Shown here in pieces: positions 6,549 to 12,048 of a stretch of DNA of 12,048 nucleotides (the stretch's first letter is position 1; each line of letters begins with the position of its first letter). This DNA is from Actinomycetes bacterium (GTDB lineage Bacteria; Actinomycetota; Actinomycetes; JAHEKZ01): assembly GCA_027117675.1 (NCBI GenBank), contig JAJAYM010000047.1:1-12048 (forward strand), written 5' to 3'. The notes under the pieces were generated by a model. The model saw only the letters and a program-made list of their open reading frames with translations, was not told the DNA's origin and ran no database searches. Both the position numbers and the translations under genes were made by a program.

Positions 6549-6683
6549 TCAGCAGAACTCCTGCGACACGCAGTCCTCGCCACCGCCGTCGTCGGCCGCT
6601 CCACTGGTGAGGGCGACACCGAAGAGCACGGCCAAGACGGCGACCATCAGGGCAAGCCCCATCATGAAGCCTTTGCCGTCCAT
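6549..6683 (-). CDS. 44-residue single-pass membrane miniprotein
   Basis: On the minus strand, ATG 6683 to TGA 6549 encodes 44 residues. It is preceded by GGAGG (6694-6690) with a six-base spacer, one of the best ribosome-binding sites in the window. The product begins MDGKGFMMGLALMVAVLAVLFGVA, a hydrophobic stretch of about 19 residues (6-25) after one Lys. It then turns acidic (AADDGGGEDC) and ends CVSQEFC with two cysteines six apart. It would sit in the membrane as a single helix with a short acidic tail. The gene is wedged between the ends of glutaryl-CoA dehydrogenase (stop 6541) and GntR (stop 6799), converging on the former with a 7-bp gap. I do not recognise the family. Evidence is the RBS, composition and placement only; no homologue is claimed. 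Confidence 0.6.
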   Translation of the reverse strand: MDGKGFMMGLALMVAVLAVLFGVALTSGAADDGGGEDCVSQEFC

Positions 6684-6798
6684 GGACGTCCTCCCCGCCA
6701 GTCAAGACCCCCGGGGAACCGACCACCGGGCCCTTACCCTGTCATGTCCGGCCAGCGTGGACACGCCTTTCGCGGGGTCGGTCAGCTAGTCGACTCTC

Positions 6799-7461
6799 TC
6801 ACGGAGTTGGCAGCACCCGTTCCAAGGCCGAAACGGCTCGCTCACGGTGTGTACGCAGGAGCACGGCCGCAGCCTCGGCATCGCCTCCCCGCACCGCTTC
6901 AAGGACCGCGCGGTGCTCGTCGTGGACCGCATCTCGGTGGTCACCGTCGGAGTAGTAGAGCGACCGGTAGACGTCGGTGGCGTCCCACAGCACCCGGACC
7001 AGCCGCGATAGTCGAGGCATCCTGGCGGCCTCGACCAACTCGAAGTGAAACCGCCGGTTCGCCTCGGTCATCGTCGCGAGGTCACCGGACGCCGACGCAT
7101 GCTCGACCTCCTCCAGCGCCGCAGCCATGACGGCCAACTCATCGCCGGTGATCTGCGGTACCGCACGGCGAACCGCCTCGGTCTCCAGCAGGTCACGAAT
7201 GCGGTAGACCTCGCGAAGGTCATCGATGTCGAGCTCTGCGACGAAGTATCCGCGGTGCGGCCGGTAGATCACCTGGCCTTCACCCTCCAAAATCTTCAGC
7301 GCCTCGCGCAACGGGACGCGCGACACTCCAAACCTTTCCGCAAGCGCGTCCTGCAACACCTGCTCACCCGGACGTAACTCGCCGGTAATGATCGCCCGAC
7401 GAAGCTCAGCCAGCACTGCCTCCTGGGCGGTCGGAGGGCGCCGGAACTGTTGCCGCGTCAT
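6799..7461 (-). CDS. GntR-family transcriptional regulator, FCD subfamily
   Basis: A 220-residue regulator with an N-terminal winged helix (about residues 10-75; recognition part LAERFGVSRVPLREAL, 40-55, then wing YRPHRGYFV) and an all-helical FCD ligand domain (about 80-212). FCD metal-site positions are H139 (in NRRFH), H183 (EHRAVLEAV) and H205 (RTHRER); the usual aspartate four residues before the first His is N135 here. Its ATG overlaps the CoA-transferase stop by four bases (ATGA), so the two are cotranscribed and probably coupled. Linkage suggests it senses glutarate or a related acid or CoA ester and binds the ATTG(G/T)ATCCAAT palindromes at 5338 and 8619, so it would autoregulate. 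Repressor versus activator is inferred from overlap of the sites with −10 boxes. Confidence 0.9.
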   Translation of the reverse strand: MTRQQFRRPPTAQEAVLAELRRAIITGELRPGEQVLQDALAERFGVSRVPLREALKILEGEGQVIYRPHRGYFVAELDIDDLREVYRIRDLLETEAVRRAVPQITGDELAVMAAALEEVEHASASGDLATMTEANRRFHFELVEAARMPRLSRLVRVLWDATDVYRSLYYSDGDHRDAVHDEHRAVLEAVRGGDAEAAAVLLRTHRERAVSALERVLPTP

Positions 7462-8594
7462 GCTCTCCGCACCCCGCGTCCAACGTCGCCCACGTCAGCG
7501 TTCCCCAGCGGCGGTGGCGCGGTTCGGTAGCTGACGGGCGTACGTCCGAGCCGAATCGGGTTCGCTACCGTCGGCTCGCCCCCCACAGACGCCACCGGGT
7601 CCAGGCCGAGCCGCTCAGCGAGCGAGAAGGCTCCAGCAAGGTCGTGGATGGGCCCAGCCGGTACTCCCACCGCCGAGAGCGCGGTCAACCACTCCTGCGC
7701 CCCAGTCGTCGACAGGCGCGCGCACATTGCTACAAAGAGAGCGTCACGATGCTCAACGCGAGCTGGGTTGGTGGCAAAGCGGGGGTCATCGGCCCACTCC
7801 GGGGCTCCCATTACTTCGGCGCAGGCACGGAACTGGCGGTCGTTGCCCACCGCGATGACCAGTGGCGCGTCAGCCGTGGGGTAGGACTCGTACGGGGCGA
7901 TGCTGGGGTGTCGGTTACCCATGATCTGCGGAACGAACCCGGCGCCGACGAACCCCGCAGACTGGTTCACCATCCCTGAGAGCAGTGAGGAGAGCAGGTT
8001 GACCTCGACGCGCTGACCGCGTCCGCTCGACGAACGCTCATGAAGGGCGGCCAGGATCCCAACGGTCGCATGCAGGCCGGCGATCACATCAACGAGCGCG
8101 ACGCCTACCTTGACCGGTTCATCGGGGGTGGCCCCGGTGATGCTCATCAGTCCACCAACGGCCTGTACGAGCAAGTCGTAGCCGGGCAGCTCGGCGCCAC
8201 CAGTAGTGCCGAACCCGGTGATCGAGCAATAGACCAAGCCTGGGTTTACGGCACTGAGATCGTCGTAGCCGAGGCCCATCCGATCGAAAGCTCCTGGTTT
8301 AAAGTTCTCGACCAGAACGTCACTGCGCGCGGCGAGCTGCCTGGCTTGCCCGAGTCCGCCCTCGGTCCCCAGATCAACGGTGACCGAGTCCTTGTTGCGG
8401 TTGACCGAGGCGAAGTAGGTGGACTGCTCACCACGCCACGGTGGTCCCCAGGCCCTGGTGTCGTCGCCGGTCATCGGCCTCTCGACCTTGACCACCTCGG
8501 CCCCTAGATCAGCCAGGAGCATCGTGGCGTACGGACCAGCCAGAACCCGACTGAAGTCGGCGATTACCAGTCCGTCAAGCGCACCTGCGATCAC
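7458..8594 (-). CDS. CaiB/BaiF (class III) CoA-transferase, probable glutarate CoA-transferase
   Basis: A 378-residue family III CoA-transferase. It shows the N-terminal ADFSRVLAGPYATMLLADLGAEVVKVERP (12-40), NRNKDSVTVDL (65-75), ENFKPG (96-101) and PGYDLLVQAVGGLMSITG (137-154), in which D140 is the aspartate that forms the acyl-CoA intermediate. The family moves CoA between carboxylic acids. Because it is cotranscribed with a GntR gene and faces glutaryl-CoA dehydrogenase, with which it shares a palindromic operator, the most likely reaction is succinyl-CoA + glutarate to glutaryl-CoA + succinate, as in human SUGCT and bacterial glutarate loci. The GTG start at 8594 has GGAGG at 8603-8599. 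Length is slightly short for the family (about 380-400) but no domain is missing. Substrate is inference from context. Confidence 0.85.
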   Translation of the reverse strand: MIAGALDGLVIADFSRVLAGPYATMLLADLGAEVVKVERPMTGDDTRAWGPPWRGEQSTYFASVNRNKDSVTVDLGTEGGLGQARQLAARSDVLVENFKPGAFDRMGLGYDDLSAVNPGLVYCSITGFGTTGGAELPGYDLLVQAVGGLMSITGATPDEPVKVGVALVDVIAGLHATVGILAALHERSSSGRGQRVEVNLLSSLLSGMVNQSAGFVGAGFVPQIMGNRHPSIAPYESYPTADAPLVIAVGNDRQFRACAEVMGAPEWADDPRFATNPARVEHRDALFVAMCARLSTTGAQEWLTALSAVGVPAGPIHDLAGAFSLAERLGLDPVASVGGEPTVANPIRLGRTPVSYRTAPPPLGNADVGDVGRGVRRA

Positions 8595-8618
8595 ACGACC
8601 TCCACTCGATAGGTGGAG

Positions 8619-8630
8619 ATTGTATCCAAT
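8619..8630. promoter_or_regulatory. Predicted GntR operator overlapping the CoA-transferase/GntR promoter
   Basis: ATTGTATCCAAT (minus strand ATTGGATACAAT) is a 12-bp palindrome with one mismatched pair, 24 bp upstream of the CoA-transferase start. On the minus strand it contains TACAAT (8624-8619), a near-consensus −10, with CTGAGC (8647-8642) as a modest −35 at 17-bp spacing. A further ATTGG half-site lies at 8638-8642, inverted relative to the CCAAT at 8626-8630. It matches the site upstream of glutaryl-CoA dehydrogenase at 11 of 12 bases. Confidence 0.68.
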
Positions 8631-8647
8631 GTTCGGAATTGGCTCAG

Positions 8648-8968
8648 TCAGGCTCGCTCGGCGCTCGTCCGCCGATCCTCAGCCACCGTCCGCGCCATCC
8701 CCAGGAGAACCCGGATACCGGCGCCCAGGAGAGCGATGCCCAGGACCATCTGCAGCATCGTCACCGAACGGGTGACTTCTGATGTGGGGGTGACGTCGCC
8801 GTACCCGACGGTGGCAAGTGTGGTGACGGTGAAGTAAAGGGCATCGAGGCGACTGAGCTCCTCGCTGTAGCTGCTCGGGGTTGCTGCCGCCAAGCTGTAG
8901 TGGATGCTGGCCGTCGCCACGATGAACACCGTCGCCACGAAACCGATCGCCTCGACGGCCCGGAGCAT
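8648..8968 (-). CDS. Small two-TM K+-channel-like protein, possibly 5'-truncated or frameshifted
   Basis: The 106-residue product has a first membrane helix (about 7-27, EAIGFVATVFIVATASIHYSL), a pore helix and selectivity filter ALYFTVTTLATVGYGDVTP (43-61, filter TVGYGD), and a second helix (70-90), i.e. an Ion_trans_2 pore module. The LRAVEA... and LDALYFTVTTLATVGYGD blocks resemble actinobacterial channel-like proteins that normally have two further N-terminal helices. ATG 8968 has no ribosome-binding site, and family-like residues (GYP) continue upstream of it to an in-frame TGA at 8993-8995. In another frame a TTG at 9083 with GGGGAG upstream opens just after rlmN and would join this frame only by a +1 shift. 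The gene may therefore be a shortened channel, a frameshifted gene or a decaying one. It lies downstream of rlmN. Confidence 0.65.
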   Translation of the reverse strand: MLRAVEAIGFVATVFIVATASIHYSLAAATPSSYSEELSRLDALYFTVTTLATVGYGDVTPTSEVTRSVTMLQMVLGIALLGAGIRVLLGMARTVAEDRRTSAERA

Positions 8969-9084
8969 CGGGTAGCCAGTCGAGCAGCGCGGTCATGGCG
9001 ATCGCCATGCGTGCGAGCATGGCAGCCACCTGCCGCGGACCAGCCGCCCCCGGGAACAGCGACGAGACAGGCTTCTCGGTCAAC

Positions 9085-10203
9085 TCAGCTCCCCTGCGGC
9101 TCGGTCGCTGCGGCCAGCTGGCCACATGCACCGTCGATCTCGCGTCCCCGGGTATCGCGCACGGTGACCGCGACGCCATGGTCCTCAAGCTTTCGGACAA
9201 AGGCTCGCTCAGCTTCTGGCGAGGACGCCGTCCAGACTGACCCTGGTGTCGGGTTCAGTGGGATCACGTTGACATGCACCAGACGCCTCTTGAGCATCGA
9301 CCCGAGCAGGTGTGCACGCCACGGCTGATCATTGATGTCACGGATCAACGCGTACTCGATCGAAACTCGCCGGCCGCTCGCGTCGGCATACGCCCACGCG
9401 GCGTCCAAGACCTCGTCGACGGAGTAGCGGGTGTTGAGCGGCACAAGGGTGTTGCGAAGCTCGTCGTCAGGGGCATGGAGCGACACGGCAAGCGTGACCG
9501 GAATCCGCTCGGCGGTGAGCCGCTCCATGGCGGGCACCAGACCCACCGTCGAAACGGTCACCGACCGCGCCGAGATTCCGAGGACGGACGGCGACGGTTC
9601 AGAGATTCGCCGTACTGCGTCAATGACGGAACGGTAGTTGGCCAATGGCTCACCCATGCCCATGAAGACAACATTCGATACCCGTCCCGGGCCACCGGCC
9701 ACCTCGCCGGCTGCCAGCATCCTTGCTCCGGCGACCACCTGCTCGACGATTTCGGCCGTCGACATGTTCCGCGTTAGGCCAGCCTGGCCGGTCGCGCAGA
9801 ACGGACAGTTCATGCCGCAGCCCGCCTGCGAGGAGACGCACATCGTCGTTCGACCTGGGTAGCGCATCAGCACGCTTTCGACCGTCGCTCCGTCGAAGAG
9901 CCGAACGACGTTCTTGACGGTGGCCCCGTCGTCGCAGGTGAGGCTACGGACGGGTGTGAGCAACGGTGGGAGGACCCGCTCGACAAGTTCGTGTCGGCCG
10001 GCGGCCGGCAGGTCGGTCATCGCGTCGGGTTCGTGGGTCAGCCTTTCGAAGTAGTGACGCGAAAGCTGGTCGGCGCGGAACCCCGATTGACCCAGCTCCA
10101 CGAGCCACTCGCGCCGAGCGGCAACGTCAAGATCGGCGAGGTGACGTGGCGGCTTGGCCCGCCGCGGCGCGACCATCATGAGCTTGCCTGGTTCAGGCGC
10201 CAT
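9085..10203 (-). CDS. rlmN: Dual-specificity rRNA/tRNA adenine-C2 methyltransferase RlmN
   Basis: A 372-residue radical-SAM enzyme that methylates C2 of A2503 in 23S rRNA and of A37 in some tRNAs. The cluster motif is C129-GMN-C133-PF-C136 in CVSSQAGCGMNCPFCATGQ (122-140). C122 matches the conserved thiyl-forming cysteine (E. coli C118), and C360 in GACGQL matches the methyl-carrying C355. GMGEP (182-186) and the SVSTVG/SLHAP/IPLNP blocks are typical of RlmN, and the length is standard. The start at 10203 overlaps the TetR gene's end by 11 bp; a second choice is one of the two adjacent ATGs at 10179/10176. It is in the frr–cdsA run, as is usual in Actinobacteria, but separated from cdsA by a TetR gene. 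The resistance paralogue Cfr is excluded by context and RlmN-type motifs. Confidence 0.95.
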   Translation of the reverse strand: MAPEPGKLMMVAPRRAKPPRHLADLDVAARREWLVELGQSGFRADQLSRHYFERLTHEPDAMTDLPAAGRHELVERVLPPLLTPVRSLTCDDGATVKNVVRLFDGATVESVLMRYPGRTTMCVSSQAGCGMNCPFCATGQAGLTRNMSTAEIVEQVVAGARMLAAGEVAGGPGRVSNVVFMGMGEPLANYRSVIDAVRRISEPSPSVLGISARSVTVSTVGLVPAMERLTAERIPVTLAVSLHAPDDELRNTLVPLNTRYSVDEVLDAAWAYADASGRRVSIEYALIRDINDQPWRAHLLGSMLKRRLVHVNVIPLNPTPGSVWTASSPEAERAFVRKLEDHGVAVTVRDTRGREIDGACGQLAAATEPQGS

Positions 10204-10852
10204 CAGAGCCCCCGGCGTGGGCGACCCGTTGCAGAAGGTCCTGAGGGTCTATTCCGAGTTCGTGGGCGGCGCCGGTCAACCACTCAGTGGCCAGGTCGGC
10301 GGGGGTGAGGCCAGCACCACCCAGTACCGCCTGAACGGCGAGGCCGTCCATCAGACAGGCGATGCGCAGGGTGGTTCTGGCCGAGTCGACGACCGTGAAG
10401 TCGCCGGCGGCAGAGCCAGCATCGATGACGCGCTGGATCTCGTGGCGCCAACGTTCGTCCGAGGCTCTGCGCAGTGCGTCGATCCGCTCGTCGTGCAACC
10501 CGCGGACCCATACCTCAAGCCACAGCTGCCAGTCGCCGAAGGCTGGCCCGCCTTCCGCCGACAGCACCCCCATGCGCACCAGTTGGTCCTCTGGGGCCGA
10601 ATCATGACCTTCGGCGAGCTCGGCGTAGTAGTCGTCCTCAACTGACTCCAGTGCCGCGACCAAAACATCGGCCAGGCTACTGAAGTGGTACAGAACCAGG
10701 GCCGGACTGGTGCCAGCCGTGGTCGCGATATCGGCTACCCGGGTGCCCGAGAACCCTCGCTCACGGAGAACAGCGATGGCCGCGGCCAAAATGCGGCGGC
10801 GGCGTTCGTCTGGGGCCTTAGCTGCCAACGTCAGGCCGTCATCATTGCCCAT
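10193..10852 (-). CDS. TetR-family transcriptional regulator
   Basis: A 219-residue regulator with a TetR N-terminal DNA-binding domain: DERRRRILAAAIAVLRERGF (15-34), then the helix-turn-helix GTRVADIATTAGTSPALVLYHFSSLADVLVAAL (36-68), whose LYHF motif is the TetR recognition-helix signature. The C-terminal half (WQLWLEVWVRGLHD, RIACLMDGLAVQAVL) resembles the BetI-like TetR_C_6 type of ligand domain. ATG 10852 has GGAG four to five bases upstream. It starts nine bp after the cdsA stop and overlaps rlmN by 11 bp, so it is cotranscribed with housekeeping genes rather than having its own divergent target. Its regulon and ligand cannot be read from the sequence. Confidence 0.88.
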   Translation of the reverse strand: MGNDDGLTLAAKAPDERRRRILAAAIAVLRERGFSGTRVADIATTAGTSPALVLYHFSSLADVLVAALESVEDDYYAELAEGHDSAPEDQLVRMGVLSAEGGPAFGDWQLWLEVWVRGLHDERIDALRRASDERWRHEIQRVIDAGSAAGDFTVVDSARTTLRIACLMDGLAVQAVLGGAGLTPADLATEWLTGAAHELGIDPQDLLQRVAHAGGSDGA

Positions 10853-10861
10853 GCGGCTCCA

Positions 10862-11731
10862 TCACCCCGCAACCGCGGCTAGCACGAGCGCCATGACTGG
10901 CGCAGTCGGCAGGAGGGAGTCGAGACGGTCCATCATCCCGCCGTGCTCGGGGAGCAGCCGACCCATGTCCTTCACACCCAGGTCGCGCTTGAGCAGCGAC
11001 TCGGCGAGGTCGCCAACTGTCGCCGTCACTACCGCGACTAACCCAACTAGCGCCCCCTGCCACCAGGTCGCGCCCAACAGGAGCGGAACAGCCACCGCCG
11101 ACCCCAGCGTCGCTGCCACGACCGACCCTGCCAAACCTTCCCAGGACTTCTTGGGACTCACCGAAGGGGCCATGGGGTGCTTCCCGAACCGCACCCCAGC
11201 TGCGAAGCCGCCGGTGTCGCTCAACGCCACCGCCAAAATGAAGACCACGATTCGGTCCGCGCCGTCGTCGGCAGCCACCATCAATACCGCAGATGCAGCG
11301 AGCAGCGGAACGTAGACCGCGACGAAGGCCCCCACCACGACGTCTTTGGCCAGTCGTTCGCCACCGGCTCCCGCAACACGTGCGACCGCCATAGCCACGA
11401 TAGTGAGAATCAGCGCGACAGTCAGGGCGTCAGTGCCATCCGCGTACGCGGCGACGACCATTGCCGCACCGCCCACAACCAGTGGAAAGACCGGCACGTC
11501 GATCGACCGCTTGGCCAATACCTCGCACACCTCGTAGACGGCGATGACCACGGCAACGACGACGAGCGCGACAAAGAGCACAGTGACGGTGTAGAGCGAG
11601 ACGAGCACCAGAGCTGCCATCGTGGCGCCGACGGCAGTCGCGACCGGAACATTGCGCCCCGCCCGACGCCTCTCCCCCGTCATGCCGCTGGGGTTTGTCG
11701 TCGAAAGCGGCGCCCCAGTCGAGTCAGTCAT
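10862..11731 (-). CDS. cdsA: Phosphatidate cytidylyltransferase (CDP-diacylglycerol synthase)
   Basis: A 289-residue membrane enzyme making CDP-diacylglycerol from CTP and phosphatidic acid, the branch-point precursor of phosphatidylglycerol, cardiolipin and phosphatidylinositol. After a polar N-terminus (1-30) come several membrane helices (about 30-70, 80-118, 130-153, 160-180, 200-240, 275-289). SDTGG (171-175), SPKKSWEGLAGS (192-203) and the closing signature (240-273: GDLAESLLKRD ... GGMMDRLDSLL) contain the acidic residues that bind metal and substrate. The start ATG shares its A with the frr stop (TGATG), implying coupled translation. All signature parts are intact. Confidence 0.95.
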   Translation of the reverse strand: MTDSTGAPLSTTNPSGMTGERRRAGRNVPVATAVGATMAALVLVSLYTVTVLFVALVVVAVVIAVYEVCEVLAKRSIDVPVFPLVVGGAAMVVAAYADGTDALTVALILTIVAMAVARVAGAGGERLAKDVVVGAFVAVYVPLLAASAVLMVAADDGADRIVVFILAVALSDTGGFAAGVRFGKHPMAPSVSPKKSWEGLAGSVVAATLGSAVAVPLLLGATWWQGALVGLVAVVTATVGDLAESLLKRDLGVKDMGRLLPEHGGMMDRLDSLLPTAPVMALVLAAVAG

Positions 11732-12048
11732 CAGACCTCAAGCAACTCGGCTTCCTTGTGCTTGAGGAGATCGTCAACCTGCGCCGTGAACTTGTGCGTG
11801 AGCTCGTCGAGATTCTTTTCAGCGCGGCGTACGTCGTCTTCGCCGACGTCACCGTTCTTCTGCAGCTTGTCGAGCTCGTCCTTGGCGTGTCGTCGGACAT
11901 TGCGCATCGTCACCCGGGCATCCTCAGCTTTGGTCTTGGCGACCTTGATGAACTCTTTGCGGCGCTCCTCAGTGAGCGGCGGAAATGAGATCCGGATGAT
12001 GGTTCCGTCATCGACTGGGTTGACGCCGAGGTCGGAGTCGCGGATCGA
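11731..12048 (-). CDS. frr: Ribosome recycling factor, C-terminal part
   Basis: The window holds the last 105 codons; the N-terminus lies beyond base 12048. The protein ends post-termination by splitting the 70S ribosome together with EF-G. Recognisable RRF features are SIRDSDLGVNP, GTIIRISFPPLTEERRKEFIKVAK and the highly conserved helical tail RNVRRHAKDELDKLQK ... LLKHKEAELLEV, ending exactly at the usual RRF C-terminus. The first stretch belongs to the end of the β-rich domain II, the rest to the third helix of domain I. It is the upstream gene of the minus-strand run frr–cdsA–tetR–rlmN, overlapping cdsA by one base. Confidence 0.96.
   Translation of the reverse strand, partial: SIRDSDLGVNPVDDGTIIRISFPPLTEERRKEFIKVAKTKAEDARVTMRNVRRHAKDELDKLQKNGDVGEDDVRRAEKNLDELTHKFTAQVDDLLKHKEAELLEV

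Noticed and set aside
5731..6789. Long 352-codon plus-strand frame overlapping glutaryl-CoA dehydrogenase
   Set aside because: It is an Arg/His-rich shadow of the dehydrogenase in another frame, a common high-GC artefact, with no recognisable domain.
8600..8618. Stem (CTCCAC/GTGGAG) that would sequester the CoA-transferase Shine-Dalgarno
   Set aside because: With the −10 at 8619-8624 transcription should begin near 8612, so the upstream arm is mostly not in the RNA; an RNA switch is not supported unless a start site further upstream is shown.

Overview
The window reads as chromosomal DNA of a high-GC actinobacterium. The right end carries the housekeeping run frr–cdsA–rlmN in its usual actinobacterial order. 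The proteins (RRF tail, CdsA signature, actinobacterial GT1 and maltokinase-like kinase) are actinobacterial in character; a Propionibacteriales/Nocardioides-like host is only an impression. Nothing suggests a phage, plasmid, insertion sequence, CRISPR array or RNA gene.

Layout, left to right. (1) 1-285: C-terminal end of a class III aminotransferase (+). (2) 375-1088: flavin-reductase-like split-barrel protein of the pyridoxamine-phosphate-oxidase superfamily (+), whose start is triplicated by a perfect 15-bp repeat carrying its own ribosome-binding site. (3) 1117-1176: two back-to-back near-perfect palindromes between convergent genes. (4) 4817→1201 (−): a compact three-gene operon, GT1 glycosyltransferase – maltokinase-like sugar kinase – double-SIS GlmS-isomerase-like protein. 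(5) 4961-5314 (+): small DUF861-type cupin, divergent from that operon. (6) 5375-8630: a probable glutarate-utilisation locus, with glutaryl-CoA dehydrogenase (+) and, facing it, a CaiB/BaiF (class III) CoA-transferase and a GntR/FCD regulator (−). A 44-codon membrane miniprotein (6549-6683, −) lies between them. (7) 12048→8648 (−): frr (partial), cdsA, a TetR regulator, rlmN and a small K+-channel-like protein.

The most informative signal is a pair of nearly identical 12-bp palindromes, ATTGGATCCAAT at 5338-5349 and ATTGTATCCAAT at 8619-8630. They sit in the only two promoter regions of the glutarate locus and overlap a good −10 box in each. This is the half-site style of GntR/FCD regulators, and a gene for one lies between the two sites. 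The natural model is that this GntR protein controls both the dehydrogenase and its own CoA-transferase operon. The CoA-transferase would activate glutarate to glutaryl-CoA, and the dehydrogenase would convert that to crotonyl-CoA and CO2.

The glycosyltransferase–kinase–SIS operon is the least explained part. Its kinase and SIS protein fit an amino-sugar salvage pair (phosphorylation, then isomerisation or deamination). The glycosyltransferase lacks the usual N-terminal catalytic histidine loop. The K+ channel appears shortened at its N-terminus and may be a frameshifted or decaying gene.
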